From: Pseudomonadota bacterium
GTDB taxonomy: Bacteria > Desulfobacterota > Desulfobacteria > Desulfobacterales > Desulfobacteraceae
Assembly (NCBI GenBank): GCA_018821715.1
Contig: JAHJLN010000160.1
Coordinates: forward strand, 19,923 to 83,922
Reading direction: 5' to 3'
Length of the DNA stretch: 64,000 nucleotides
Part shown: positions 1-9,834 of the stretch, one piece after another
How positions within the stretch are numbered: position 1 is the stretch's first letter
How the letters are laid out: each line of letters starts with the position of its first letter
Notes under the pieces: model-generated
The model's input: only the letters and a program-made list of their open reading frames with translations
The model's database searches: none
Told to the model about the DNA's origin: nothing
Made by a program: the position numbers and the translations under genes

Positions 1-356
1 TGTTTTATCCGGGAATGACGGTCTTTTACATCCCATATTTTTTCATAGGGCACCCCTGCAAGGACCATATTCAGATAAATATGTGTGTCCTGTTCAAGCC
101 TGCCGACCCATTCTTTGGGGACCCCGTGCTGGCGACCGCCCGGCGACTGGCACCGCTCCTTTGCAGGAAGAATTTTACCATCCGGGCAGAACCATTTAAT
201 GGCCTGGAAAGGGCCTTTAGGGTCTTTTTTCATTGCCTGTATCAACTGGATCCTGTCATTTTCCGGCTGTGCCTGGGCACAGTCAGATATTGAAACCCCA
301 AAGGATACAGTCCATAGCAATACTGTAATGATTATTTTTCCCTGAAACCCGTTCAT
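1..356 (-). CDS. N-terminal part of a secreted protein running off the window edge (partial); function uncertain
   Basis: Minus-strand reading from ATG at 356..354 gives MNGFQGKIIITVLLWTVSFGVSISDCAQAQPENDRIQLIQAMKKDPKGPFQAIKWFCPDGKILPAKERCQSPGGRQHGVPKEWVGRLEQDTHIYLNMV..., open to position 1, with a signal-peptide-like N-terminus. Absent from the ORF track because it has no stop in the window. Confidence 0.6.
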   Translation of the reverse strand, partial: MNGFQGKIIITVLLWTVSFGVSISDCAQAQPENDRIQLIQAMKKDPKGPFQAIKWFCPDGKILPAKERCQSPGGRQHGVPKEWVGRLEQDTHIYLNMVLAGVPYEKIWDVKDRHSRIK

Positions 357-447
357 CAAAAAATCTCCTGAAACCTGTTTTTCATGATGTTGTTTAAAAA
401 AAATTCCTTGTCATCCACCCATTTTCCGGCCGGGTTGATGCCTGGAA

Positions 448-1446
448 TCAAACTGCACCCATCAAGGCAAACAAGAAATAGGCAGATCCGGAAACTGCAG
501 CAGATCCCGGGATGGTTAACACCCATGCGAGAACAATAGTTTTGGCCACACCCCATCTGACCGCTGAAAGGCGATGGACCGATCCAACGCCGATGATACC
601 ACCGGTAATGGTGTGAGTGGTTGAAACCGGAATCCCTGCAAAGGAATTCCCGATAATGGATGCAGCCGCAGCCATTTCTGCACAGAATCCGTCGACCGGC
701 ATCAATTTTGTTACCCGCATGCCCATTGTTTTCACCACCCGCCAGCCCCCGAGCAATGTTCCCATGGCAATGGCCAGATGGCAGGTGAAGATCACCCACA
801 CCGGGACGGAAAAGCCCTCCTGCCAGCCGCCAGAAACAAGCACCATGACAATGATTCCCATGGTTTTCTGGGCATCGTTTGCTCCGTGGCCAAGACTGAA
901 CAGGGCTGAAGAGATAAGCTGGCCGATACGGAAAAAGCGATCTACTGATCCAGGCGGCCAGCGTCTGAAAACCCATGCGGTTACAATGGAAAAGAAAATG
1001 CCCAATGCCATGCCCACAAGGGGTGAGAGAATAATAAACATACCGATTTTAATAATTCCGGGCAGGATCAATACCTTGACTCCGCCCTTTACAAGACCGG
1101 CACCGATGATGCCTCCCACAAGGGCATGGGAGACGCTGATGGGAAGTCCCATGACCGTACACACATGGGTCCACAATACAGCACCCACCAGCACCGCCAG
1201 GACAAACCAGAGGGAAAGGATATCAGGGCTGACCACACCCCTGCCAATGGTTTTGGCCACTCCGACACCAAAACCAAAGGCTGCAACCAGATTGAAAAAC
1301 GCAGCCCAGGCCACAGCCATGCGCGGGGACAATACCCGGGTAGACACAATTGTGGCAATAGAGTTGGCAGCATCGTTCATCCCGTTTAAAAAATCAAACA
1401 CCAGTGCGATAAAAATAATGACCCCGGCAAAAAGCATTGTCTCCAT
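448..1446 (-). CDS. PiT-family inorganic phosphate transporter
   Basis: 332 aa; FDFLNGMNDAANSIATIVSTRVLSP and GHGANDAQKTMG motifs, multiple TM segments, typical of PiT permeases. Confidence 0.93.
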   Translation of the reverse strand: METMLFAGVIIFIALVFDFLNGMNDAANSIATIVSTRVLSPRMAVAWAAFFNLVAAFGFGVGVAKTIGRGVVSPDILSLWFVLAVLVGAVLWTHVCTVMGLPISVSHALVGGIIGAGLVKGGVKVLILPGIIKIGMFIILSPLVGMALGIFFSIVTAWVFRRWPPGSVDRFFRIGQLISSALFSLGHGANDAQKTMGIIVMVLVSGGWQEGFSVPVWVIFTCHLAIAMGTLLGGWRVVKTMGMRVTKLMPVDGFCAEMAAAASIIGNSFAGIPVSTTHTITGGIIGVGSVHRLSAVRWGVAKTIVLAWVLTIPGSAAVSGSAYFLFALMGAV

Positions 1447-1457
1447 TCACTTCGTCC

Positions 1458-2084
1458 TTATGCGTATTTTATCATGATGGTTTCAATCACATTGGCCAGA
1501 TCTTCGCAACGGTCAATTGCCGCTTCCAGGTGCTCATATATTTCTTTTTGCTTCATCAAAAGAAATGGATCAGAAGGATTTTCAAAAAGATCGTGCAGCG
1601 CCCTGCGAAGCGTCATGTCGCCTTCATTTTCAATGCTGTTCACATCAATGCAGATTTTAAGAATGGCATCTTTTTGCTTCAAATCACTCAGCATTCCAAT
1701 GGCAGCGGCAAGTTTTTCAAATGCTCTTTTCAAAATATCAATCTGTTCTTTTACCGCATCCGGCGGCAATGGCATATTGTAAATCTCCATTCGCGTTCCT
1801 GCTTTTTCCAGCATGTCAACAATATCATCCGTATGGTTGGCAAGCATCCGTATATCTTCCCTGTCAAAGGGGGTTACAAAAACACTGTTTAACAATGCAA
1901 AAATCTCGTGGGCGATGTCATCGGCCCTGTTCTCGGTTTTTTTAATACGCGCAGTCAGTTCCTGTCTTTTTGAATAGTCATTTAACAATTGTTCGAACAA
2001 ATCAATCCCCTCAACAACACAATCCGCATGCTGTTTGAAAAGGGTAAAAAAACGATTCTCTTTTGGCAAAAATCTTTTAAACAT
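1458..2084 (-). CDS. DUF47/PhoU-like PiT accessory protein
   Basis: 208 aa helical protein directly upstream of the PiT gene on the same strand; matches the TIGR00153/DUF47 pattern (FxLFxxHAxCVVEG...ENRADDIAHEIF). Confidence 0.88.
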   Translation of the reverse strand: MFKRFLPKENRFFTLFKQHADCVVEGIDLFEQLLNDYSKRQELTARIKKTENRADDIAHEIFALLNSVFVTPFDREDIRMLANHTDDIVDMLEKAGTRMEIYNMPLPPDAVKEQIDILKRAFEKLAAAIGMLSDLKQKDAILKICIDVNSIENEGDMTLRRALHDLFENPSDPFLLMKQKEIYEHLEAAIDRCEDLANVIETIMIKYA

Positions 2085-2216
2085 GTTGCTTTCCCTGTTT
2101 TTTTACGCTTGTTTTTGTTTATGATAAACAGAATCCGGATAAAACCTGCAAATTATAAAATCTGCAACTTTATTTTTACCTATACACACACCTGATTATA
2201 CCGTATCATTTTAATC

Positions 2217-3206
2217 ATGTATATTGCATATAAAAAAAATAAAAAAGGTTCACAATATATTTTACGGGAATCTTATACCCTTGGCGATCAATTGACGTTC
2301 AGGGACCTGTTTGATCTGGGTTCTGACCCGTCGAAGTTCATCAAATATGCAGGCCACAATGCCTTTTATTTTGATGAAACAATTCAAGATGCCCTGTCCC
2401 AAGCCAATGCAAGGTATGATTCCGACGAGCTTGAAACCCTTTTCTGGCCCTGGATCAGGCCGGATATAAAAAGAGCTATTGACACTTTCAGGAACCGATC
2501 GTCCAACAGGTCCAGCAAAAAACTCAGTGACCTTGAAAAAGAGCAGATATCTGGCAGGGTCCACAGTTTTGACAAAAGAAGAGCCCATTATTTAAAATTC
2601 GGAACCATGGACCAGGGAGCGGTTGAAAATATGCCTGTCGTACTTTTCAAGGACCATGTTCATCAATCCAGGGATGAAATTGAGCAGCACTTTCTTAAGC
2701 AGGAATTTGCTTTAAATGCCCGGGAATTAAAAACTTATGTGTATACGGTTTTTGATCTTCAACGTTTTTTTTCAAGCATGCTGGCAAAAAAAATGCCCCA
2801 CGCCCTGGATCAGGAAAAGGTGGACGACTATTTTCTCAAAGAAATCTGCCGGCTCAATTTAGAACTTTTCAACAAAAAGACTCAGCTTGATGACTATATG
2901 ATCCGGTATGTTTTCCTGTTTTTTGATCATCCGTATGCCGACACAACCCTGCTGGATGATTTTGCCAGGGCCTTCATGTCCAGGCATCGAGTTTTCAGGC
3001 CCAAACCTCAAAAATCCATTACCACGCAAAATGCCTGTAAAATTTTCAACATTACAAAAACAGAGTTTGGCGCAATGACAAAAAAACACCTGACAAAATT
3101 GTACCGCAGACTTGCAAGACAGGTTCACCCCGATACTGGCGGTTCCCATGAAAAGTTTGTTGAACTGAATACTGCCTACGAAATTCTGCTGGAAAATATT
3201 AAATAA
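2217..3206 (+). CDS. J-domain-containing protein (C-terminal J domain)
   Basis: 329 aa; C-terminus LTKLYRRLARQVHPDTGGSHEKFVELNTAYEILL contains the HPD motif. Confidence 0.85.
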   Translation: MYIAYKKNKKGSQYILRESYTLGDQLTFRDLFDLGSDPSKFIKYAGHNAFYFDETIQDALSQANARYDSDELETLFWPWIRPDIKRAIDTFRNRSSNRSSKKLSDLEKEQISGRVHSFDKRRAHYLKFGTMDQGAVENMPVVLFKDHVHQSRDEIEQHFLKQEFALNARELKTYVYTVFDLQRFFSSMLAKKMPHALDQEKVDDYFLKEICRLNLELFNKKTQLDDYMIRYVFLFFDHPYADTTLLDDFARAFMSRHRVFRPKPQKSITTQNACKIFNITKTEFGAMTKKHLTKLYRRLARQVHPDTGGSHEKFVELNTAYEILLENIK

Positions 3207-3212
3207 TCGCCA

Positions 3213-4832
3213 TTATCTGTTTTTTTGAAGGACCAGGTCATCATATTCCGAGCTGGTGACTGAAGCCTTGATAATCACCGGCCCGGTAAGGAAAACTGCT
3301 TTTTGCAAGGCCGCTTTATAGGCAGCTTGATCCGAGGCATTTAAAACCGGCACACCAAGGAAATGATCTGAATCCGGATAGTCTTTTTCAAAAAGTCTTG
3401 TGCCATAATAGGACGGGTAATTTTTCCGGGTTTGTTTAATCCGGATCAACGCAAGTTCATTATCCGATAAGAGGATAAAAATGATGTGCAACCCCAGCCG
3501 TTGAGCGGTTGCCATTTCTCCTGCCGCCATCAGAAACCCGCCGTCTCCCATTACACAGGCCACTTTTTTATCCGGGCAGCATAGTTTTGCTGCAATGGCC
3601 GCTGGAATAGCAAACCCCATTGACGACCATCCGTTTGTCATCAACAGGCACCCGGGTTCAGGCGTGGGCCATTTCTGCCCGATCAGATGCAGATGGGCCC
3701 CTACATCACAGGTCAGGATACCATCCTTTGGAAGGATGTCTCTCAATCCTTCCAAAACGGCCAGGGGACCAAATGACATATCAGGGGCTTTCAACGCTGC
3801 AAACATTTTTTGTTTTCGCTTTAACAGCGCTTCCAGATCCCAGGCATGGTTCAACCGGGGAAATACCAGAAATGATTGAAGGGAGACCTGCATATCTCCG
3901 ACAACATCAGCGGCAAGTTTACAGTTATATGTATCCAGGTCTGCGGGGACAATACTGATATGGACAATGGGAGCCTTTGGTATCCAGTCTTCATAATTGA
4001 CTTCAACCGGATCATACCCGATACCGATGATCAGATCTGCCTGCTGGTGGGTCTGAGCCACCATATTTGCCAGAGCATGGTTCAAGACGCCAACATATAA
4101 AGGATGATCTTCCGGCACCATGCCCTTTGCCATTGGGGTCAGCACAACCGGCAGGCCAAATTTTTCAACCACCTCAAGTATCAATGGTTTCAGTTGCGAT
4201 TGCACAGCTGTTAACCCTATAACAACCAAAGGCTTTTTTGCCTTCAAAACGGCCTGGCGCATAGTTTCCATAACAGCGGCAGGTGCGGGTTTGATCCCTG
4301 GACTCGGTTTTAACACGGTTTGTTCTTCCCGGATTTTAAGGCTGCTGATATTTGAAGGGACACCAATATGCACCGGGCCCGGCAATCCGGTACCGGCAAT
4401 TTTGGCAGCCGCTAAAAGTGTCTTTTTAACCCGTCCGGCCTCTAATCGGGTTGTCCATTTGGTGATGGGCTTAAACAATGCCTGAAGGTCAATATTCATC
4501 TGGACGGTTCGATGCCGTTTTTCTTCGGGCAGTTCATCTGTAAATGCCAGAAGCGGGGACCGGTCAAGCAATGCTGCCCCCACACCGGTTGAAAGATTGG
4601 TGGCCCCCGGGCCGAATGTGGCAAAACAGGCCCCCGGGATCCTATTCAGCCTGCCGCAGACCGATGCCATAAACCCGGCAGCAGCTTCATGGCTGACAAG
4701 GATGAAATCAATCCCATCGGTTTTACGGATCGCCTCCATATAATCGATCATGCTGCCGCTGGGCACGCCAAAAACATACCGGATGCCGATCTCCTTAAGG
4801 GTTTCGGAAAATTGCTGCCCTGTTGTTTTCAT
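3213..4832 (-). CDS. Thiamine pyrophosphate-dependent enzyme, acetolactate synthase large-subunit-like
   Basis: 539 aa; N-terminal GVPSGSMIDYMEAI...SHEAAAGFMA, central domain, C-terminal MGDGGFLMAAGEMATAQRLGLHIIFILLSDNE TPP motif. Confidence 0.85.
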   Translation of the reverse strand: MKTTGQQFSETLKEIGIRYVFGVPSGSMIDYMEAIRKTDGIDFILVSHEAAAGFMASVCGRLNRIPGACFATFGPGATNLSTGVGAALLDRSPLLAFTDELPEEKRHRTVQMNIDLQALFKPITKWTTRLEAGRVKKTLLAAAKIAGTGLPGPVHIGVPSNISSLKIREEQTVLKPSPGIKPAPAAVMETMRQAVLKAKKPLVVIGLTAVQSQLKPLILEVVEKFGLPVVLTPMAKGMVPEDHPLYVGVLNHALANMVAQTHQQADLIIGIGYDPVEVNYEDWIPKAPIVHISIVPADLDTYNCKLAADVVGDMQVSLQSFLVFPRLNHAWDLEALLKRKQKMFAALKAPDMSFGPLAVLEGLRDILPKDGILTCDVGAHLHLIGQKWPTPEPGCLLMTNGWSSMGFAIPAAIAAKLCCPDKKVACVMGDGGFLMAAGEMATAQRLGLHIIFILLSDNELALIRIKQTRKNYPSYYGTRLFEKDYPDSDHFLGVPVLNASDQAAYKAALQKAVFLTGPVIIKASVTSSEYDDLVLQKNR

Positions 4833-5161
4833 TTTTCTCTCTTTCTTTAATCAAATAACAGTTAACCTCTATAGACCCTAACAGAATCTGTTTGAATTAA
4901 TCAATATAATCCGTTTTCTGATGGAATTGAATATCGCTTATCCATAAAAATTGCAGCACCCCTGTTTTTTAAGGTTCAATGGGCGTATTGAGGTGTGACC
5001 GACTCTATTTGACTTGGATAATATTGCAGGTTGAAAAAAAAAATGCAAAAAAATGCAAAACTCAGGGTTTACCCCGATTGCTTTCATCTATTCATATTTG
5101 ATATATAGATATTCTTGGTTTTAAAATTTCAAGTCTTTATTTTATAAAAAAGGAGAAAATC

Positions 5162-5389
5162 ATGGATTGTATTGAAGAAAAAAATCCTGAATTTATTGAG
5201 GATACAATAACATACACTATAGCTTCTGACTTGAGAAATCTTTTATCTGCCATCAAGGGGCGAACGATTTTAATGAAGAATGTGATCAACCCCTCAAATC
5301 CGCTTCAATACCATTTTGACGAAATTTTAAATTGCCTTGATGAGAGTTCTGATATTACTAATCTTCTTTTGGATCCGCATCTGTATTGA
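5162..5389 (+). CDS. Small orphan protein resembling a histidine-kinase DHp helical hairpin without the phospho-acceptor His
   Basis: 75 aa preceded by AAAAAAGGAGAAAATC. TIASDLRNLLSAIKGRTILMKNVINPSNPLQYHFDEILNCLDESSDITNLLL resembles the (A)HDFNNLLxAIQGRxSLM...L...SAxxLTxQLL pattern of PAS-type kinases. Confidence 0.6.
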   Translation: MDCIEEKNPEFIEDTITYTIASDLRNLLSAIKGRTILMKNVINPSNPLQYHFDEILNCLDESSDITNLLLDPHLY

Positions 5390-5444
5390 TATTTGCCACC
5401 AGATCATTTTGTCTTTGATGACCATAGAAAAAGCATCACTGCTG

Positions 5445-5963
5445 CTATGCCGATTGAACCGGATAGGTATTGCCCTTGATGATTAAGAAAAGCTGCCCGT
5501 TTTTTTCTTCCATAAACTTTGAAATTTTTAACAGCGCCCGTGATGTAAACTTGATCCTGTGTTCAGGGGTTTGAAGATAAAGGTTGTCTTCCCTGTTATA
5601 CAGCTTGCCTGCATCAAGTTTTATCGTATCATTGTTATTTAATGCAAGTGTGATATCTTTCTCTTCCTGCACGATGACATCACTGACAAAAAGAACCGTG
5701 TCTTCGTAGGGGAAATATACTTTTTCTTCATATTCATCTGTTTTCTGGCTGACATAATACCCGGTGCTGTCTTTTCGGATGGATGAATTGAAATATTTTA
5801 TAATTTTAGGATGTTCAAACTTTCCATGCTCGTTATGCCAGACGCCATTTTTATCCATCCGGAAAACAGCCTCTTCTTTTGATATAATAATCAATTTCCG
5901 CTTTTTTGACACCATCCCTGCACCTTTTTCATCTGGTTTGTTTTGCCAACTTATCTGTGTCAT
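5445..5963 (-). CDS. Conserved hypothetical protein
   Basis: 172 aa ORF; no motif I can name. Confidence 0.6.
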   Translation of the reverse strand: MTQISWQNKPDEKGAGMVSKKRKLIIISKEEAVFRMDKNGVWHNEHGKFEHPKIIKYFNSSIRKDSTGYYVSQKTDEYEEKVYFPYEDTVLFVSDVIVQEEKDITLALNNNDTIKLDAGKLYNREDNLYLQTPEHRIKFTSRALLKISKFMEEKNGQLFLIIKGNTYPVQSA

Positions 5964-6002
5964 ATCATCAAAGGTCCTTGCAAGGCAATTAAAACCAAAC
6001 GA

Positions 6003-7295
6003 TTATGGACGGCCGTTTTTCGGCGGGGGGCCTTTTCGGGCTTTTTTTTTAATGGGAACAGATCCCCCCCGAACACACCTGACATAATTTAATACTCTTC
6101 TGGCATCACCCTGGGGACCATGACCCAGGGCCGGGCTTCCGGTTTTTGGATCACTTCTCTGGGCACCGGCACCATGGACATCCATGGTGACACCGTTCAT
6201 TTGCCCAATGGCTCGCCCAAAAGAAATATAAACGGCATTAGCCCCTTCTCTCGGACCGTCCAGGTGAGTGGTGGACGTCCAGAAAAACGGATAATCCGTC
6301 TGCCCCGCCTCATTAACAATGGCGGTTGTATTGAAGACCGGGTCAAGGCAGGGGGAACGGCTTGTGGAAGGTGAACGGGTATAATCTACTATATACTGCA
6401 ACTCCTTGGCATTGGGAAGCCGCCAGTCGCTGTATCCTGCACAGGTTAACTTCTGTGCATAGGTTAACGCATCAGCCCAGTTCATGGCCCGTTGACTGTC
6501 AGACTGCATCCACATCATTCCGGTTGCCTGGTCTGTGATTGTGCCGTCTTTATTGTCGTGAAACTCATTTTTCCCATATGATGCGCCTCTAACATATCGG
6601 GCATAAAAAAATTTTTCCCTTGATCTTCCGGGTTTTTTATAGCCGTACCCTTTGATCCTGCCATCTGCAAAGTTGACGCCAAAAAGCGTTTTTGCGTTGC
6701 CCATGGTGGTACTGACATATTGTGTACTCGATAGCCATTGGGCATCGATATATCTTTCCCCGGCAGCAATGTTTCCATATTTAAAATCAAAATAATCCGT
6801 ATTGATATAGGGTATGGCATTGGTAGGAACCCCTGCCGTAAGATTTCTTTTGTTAAACCCTGTGTTCCCGTTAAAATTCATCAAAGAATACAATTCCTTG
6901 ATATTGGGAACTCTCCAGTCGGTATAGCCGCCAAGAGTCATGTTTTCTGCAATGCTTTCCGCTGCAGCCAGGCTGACTTTTTTGGCATCAACCGCTTTGG
7001 ACCACATTAAACCGGTTACAAGATCAGTAATGGTTCCATCACGATTGTCTCGATAGGAGGGAGGATTCCCTTGGTATTGTGCATCCTGGCCGTAAAAAGA
7101 ACCGGTTGGATCAGGAAAGCCTATCTCCCCTGAATTTCCGTAGCACTTGTTTTGTCCTGTATCCACCACAGGGCTTGGGGCAAGCGGCTGAGCGAGGATA
7201 AATTCAATAAAAAGCAATGGGATCGCAAACCCTGTTGCCAGTATCGTTACGATTTTTTTTACGGTTTCTCTTATTTCCACTGAATGCTGCTCCAT
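6003..7295 (-). CDS. DUF1566 (Lcl C-terminal-like) exported protein, two repeats
   Basis: 430 aa; signal-like N-terminus; duplicated DNxDGTITDxxTGLMWxK...GYTDWRVPNIKELYSL / GYSDWRLPNAKELQYI repeats. Confidence 0.85.
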   Translation of the reverse strand: MEQHSVEIRETVKKIVTILATGFAIPLLFIEFILAQPLAPSPVVDTGQNKCYGNSGEIGFPDPTGSFYGQDAQYQGNPPSYRDNRDGTITDLVTGLMWSKAVDAKKVSLAAAESIAENMTLGGYTDWRVPNIKELYSLMNFNGNTGFNKRNLTAGVPTNAIPYINTDYFDFKYGNIAAGERYIDAQWLSSTQYVSTTMGNAKTLFGVNFADGRIKGYGYKKPGRSREKFFYARYVRGASYGKNEFHDNKDGTITDQATGMMWMQSDSQRAMNWADALTYAQKLTCAGYSDWRLPNAKELQYIVDYTRSPSTSRSPCLDPVFNTTAIVNEAGQTDYPFFWTSTTHLDGPREGANAVYISFGRAIGQMNGVTMDVHGAGAQRSDPKTGSPALGHGPQGDARRVLNYVRCVRGGSVPIKKKARKGPPPKNGRP

Positions 7296-7401
7296 TTATC
7301 ATCATCAATTTAAAAAAAATAACAAAATAAAACCCATTAAAAAAAATCATATCAGCAAATTGTCACACAAATAAGAAGAAACTATGAAGATAATGTGAAA
7401 T

Positions 7402-7599
7402 TTATTTAAGAGCTTCGCAGTATTGTCCCGGTGTAATACCATATATTTTTTTGAATATACGGTTCAGATGGCTCTGATCAAAAAATCCGGTTGCATGTGC
7501 CGCATCCATAATCGGCACTTTTTTTTCCATCAATTCCCGGGCTTTTAACGCTCTGACATGGTTCAAATAGGTATGGGGGGTCAATGTGAAAAATACCAA
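7402..7599 (-). pseudogene. AraC-family regulator remnant (C-terminal HTH only)
   Basis: 65 aa: PHTYLNHVRALKARELMEKKVPIMDAAHATGFFDQSHLNRIFKKIYGITPGQY is the C-terminal half of an AraC HTH domain; no sensor domain upstream, and it overlaps the end of the next gene. Confidence 0.75.
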
Positions 7600-8315
7600 T
7601 CGAAAATGATATTATTAACTTCTCCATCCTGTTGCATTTTTTTTATTTCTGTGTTGATCTTTCCAATGATCTTATCATGTTTTCCTTTTGTGAAACCGAT
7701 ATGCCCGAACTTAATCGTTAGCGGCCTGGATAATGTCCGAAACTCAGACGTCAACTTCTCTTTATTTAAAATGTAAAGGCCAACCAGCTTATCACACGGA
7801 TAAACGTGAATTCGTGCGGAAAGGATTTTTTTAAAATTTGACAAATGGCTGTCGGATTTTTCTCTTATAAATATGGGGGAATTATCAAATTCCGGCCCAT
7901 AGGAGTATCCACGCATAACCCCTATGGTTAATCCTTTCAAATCTTCTAATGTTTCGAATTGAATATCAGCGTCTTTTCGTACAAAAAAAACAATGGGATT
8001 GTCGATAATGGGATCTGTAAAATCGAAAAGTTCCAACCGTTCTTTGGTTTTGGTAAAACTGAACAAACCATCTATTTCACCTTGTTTGGTTAAAATGTAA
8101 GCGCGCTTGAACGGCAGGTATTTCAAGGTTAACGAAACGTCTGCACGTTTGAAAAGAGTGGTGACAATCTTCACCATAATCCCCTTTGCCTGGTTGTCTT
8201 CCCGAAATTCATAAGGGGGAAAATCAATATACCCCAGATTGATTTCTTCTGCACTGATGCTGCGCTCAAAAAAAACCAGGAATACCAATAAACAGATTGT
8301 CAAAATTTTTCTCAT
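7581..8315 (-). CDS. Periplasmic solute-binding (PBP2, amino-acid type) protein
   Basis: Signal peptide MRKILTICLLVFLVFFERSISA then EEINLGYIDFPPYEFREDNQAKGIMVKIV...FDFTDPI; start moved from 8354 to the MRKIL Met. Confidence 0.75.
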   Translation of the reverse strand: MRKILTICLLVFLVFFERSISAEEINLGYIDFPPYEFREDNQAKGIMVKIVTTLFKRADVSLTLKYLPFKRAYILTKQGEIDGLFSFTKTKERLELFDFTDPIIDNPIVFFVRKDADIQFETLEDLKGLTIGVMRGYSYGPEFDNSPIFIREKSDSHLSNFKKILSARIHVYPCDKLVGLYILNKEKLTSEFRTLSRPLTIKFGHIGFTKGKHDKIIGKINTEIKKMQQDGEVNNIIFDWYFSH

Positions 8316-8388
8316 AGAAAAAAGACCCTTCAGGCGTGGCAAGATATATAACAACTGCCTTTTTTGAAATCCATTGGCTTAATTTAGA

Positions 8389-9717
8389 TTACTCTGCTGA
8401 TCTTAAAATAATCTTTTTTTCTTTGGCAAAGGTTTCTGCAGATGCTTCAACTTTCTTTCTCACATAGTCCTTTAATGGTGAAATCCAGCCACTGACGGAG
8501 ACCCATTCTTTGCCATCCCATTGCTGAACTCTCACCCAGCCGCCGCCTTCATGGTCGGCCGGCGTGGTTTTGATGGCGGGCAGAAGACCTTTTGCCCCGA
8601 TTTCATCAATTCGTTCTTCCGTAATATTCAGGTGTTCCAGGGCCCACTGCATCTGCTCACCTGTCACCACCTGGACACCGAATTTTTTATGAGCAGTTCG
8701 AAGGGCTTCTTCCGATATAATTGCCCAAATAATTCCCCGGTTATAAAACACTGTCCCGACCCGGGTCAAAGAAATACTTCCTTTCATGGAGCCATAGACA
8801 GTATCGATAATTTGCCGGATTAAAGGAAAATTTTTCCCAACGCCATGAAAATTGGTAGCATAATAGCCTTTTGCAGCCGATTCTACCGGCAGCACTGTCT
8901 CTTCAGACCCGCACCACCAGAAACCAATGATGCGATCAATGGGGAACCCGTGCCTTGCCGCCTCCTTAAGAGGAACGGTGCAGGAAATACCAAAGTTCCG
9001 GTTGATAACCCAGTCCGCCTTAAACCGGGTGGTGATGTCGTCCCATTGTGCTTTCTGGTCAATCCCCGGCCAGGCCACAGAATAGTGTTTAACAACAAAC
9101 CCATAGGTTCTGGACATGTCATCCAGTATGGTTTCGGTTTCTTTTCCAAAGGCCAGGTCCAGATGCAGGTTGGCGATTTTTAACCCCTTGAGCTTCTCCA
9201 TACCGCCCATTTTCCCGGCAATGAATTTGATTTTGCCTGTTGACTGGGACCAGTAATTGGTGGGGATATTAAAAAAATAGGGGAAAACCCGCCCGTCTGA
9301 ACAATCTGTCCTGCCATAACCAACTGAAAGGACAGGAATCCTGTCCCGGGTTGCTTTTTCAATCAGGGCATAGGCGACCCCTGTACTGAACGGGTGAACA
9401 TAAGCGGGTTTTTTTGATTTGAATTGTTCATAGTAGTCCACTGCCCGTTCAACATTATAACCGGTCTCATATTCTTCCCATTCATACATGATCCCATTAA
9501 CTCCGCCCTGTAGGTTTCTCAGCTGCATAAAATCGATCATTCCGCTGGCAAGTCCGCTGCCCGCTGCAGAGAAGGTCCCTACCCGATATGAAAGAATAGG
9601 GACAAATTGTTTGGGCACCTTTTTTTCCCCATCATCGCCCAATACCTGACTGGAAAACATCATCAAATGGATGACCACCATAATACAGCAATAGGAAATG
9701 TTGACCTTATGTCCCAT
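8389..9717 (-). CDS. Branched-chain amino acid-type ABC transporter substrate-binding protein (orphan paralog)
   Basis: 442 aa; clear paralog of 22344..23669 (shared GYGRTD.SDGRVFPY, NYWSQ.T.KIK.I, MQW.LEHLNIT..RI, DHEGGG). Confidence 0.88.
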   Translation of the reverse strand: MGHKVNISYCCIMVVIHLMMFSSQVLGDDGEKKVPKQFVPILSYRVGTFSAAGSGLASGMIDFMQLRNLQGGVNGIMYEWEEYETGYNVERAVDYYEQFKSKKPAYVHPFSTGVAYALIEKATRDRIPVLSVGYGRTDCSDGRVFPYFFNIPTNYWSQSTGKIKFIAGKMGGMEKLKGLKIANLHLDLAFGKETETILDDMSRTYGFVVKHYSVAWPGIDQKAQWDDITTRFKADWVINRNFGISCTVPLKEAARHGFPIDRIIGFWWCGSEETVLPVESAAKGYYATNFHGVGKNFPLIRQIIDTVYGSMKGSISLTRVGTVFYNRGIIWAIISEEALRTAHKKFGVQVVTGEQMQWALEHLNITEERIDEIGAKGLLPAIKTTPADHEGGGWVRVQQWDGKEWVSVSGWISPLKDYVRKKVEASAETFAKEKKIILRSAE

Positions 9718-9834
9718 TTTTTCCCCTTTTTTAGCATTGAAATATGTTTTAGTGATAATACAGGCAATTTTATATACTACATGACAATAGCAAATGCGGG
9801 TATTGGTGTCAAGTACCGCAAACCATTACTCCAG

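Noticed and set aside
356-976. 206-aa minus-strand ORF
   Set aside because: Overlaps the PiT gene in another frame with no recognisable domain.
617-1477. 286-aa plus-strand ORF
   Set aside because: Fully antisense to the well-supported PiT transporter gene; low-complexity composition typical of a shadow ORF.
5030-5070. AAAAAAAATGCAAAAAAATGCAAAA tandem
   Set aside because: Short AT-rich repetition, only two units; not a CRISPR or meaningful tandem array.
7575-7600. TGA at the end of the solute-binding gene considered as selenocysteine
   Set aside because: Downstream codons (CCC CCC ATA CCT ATT TGA) show no similarity or SECIS hairpin; the overlapping AraC fragment is in another frame.
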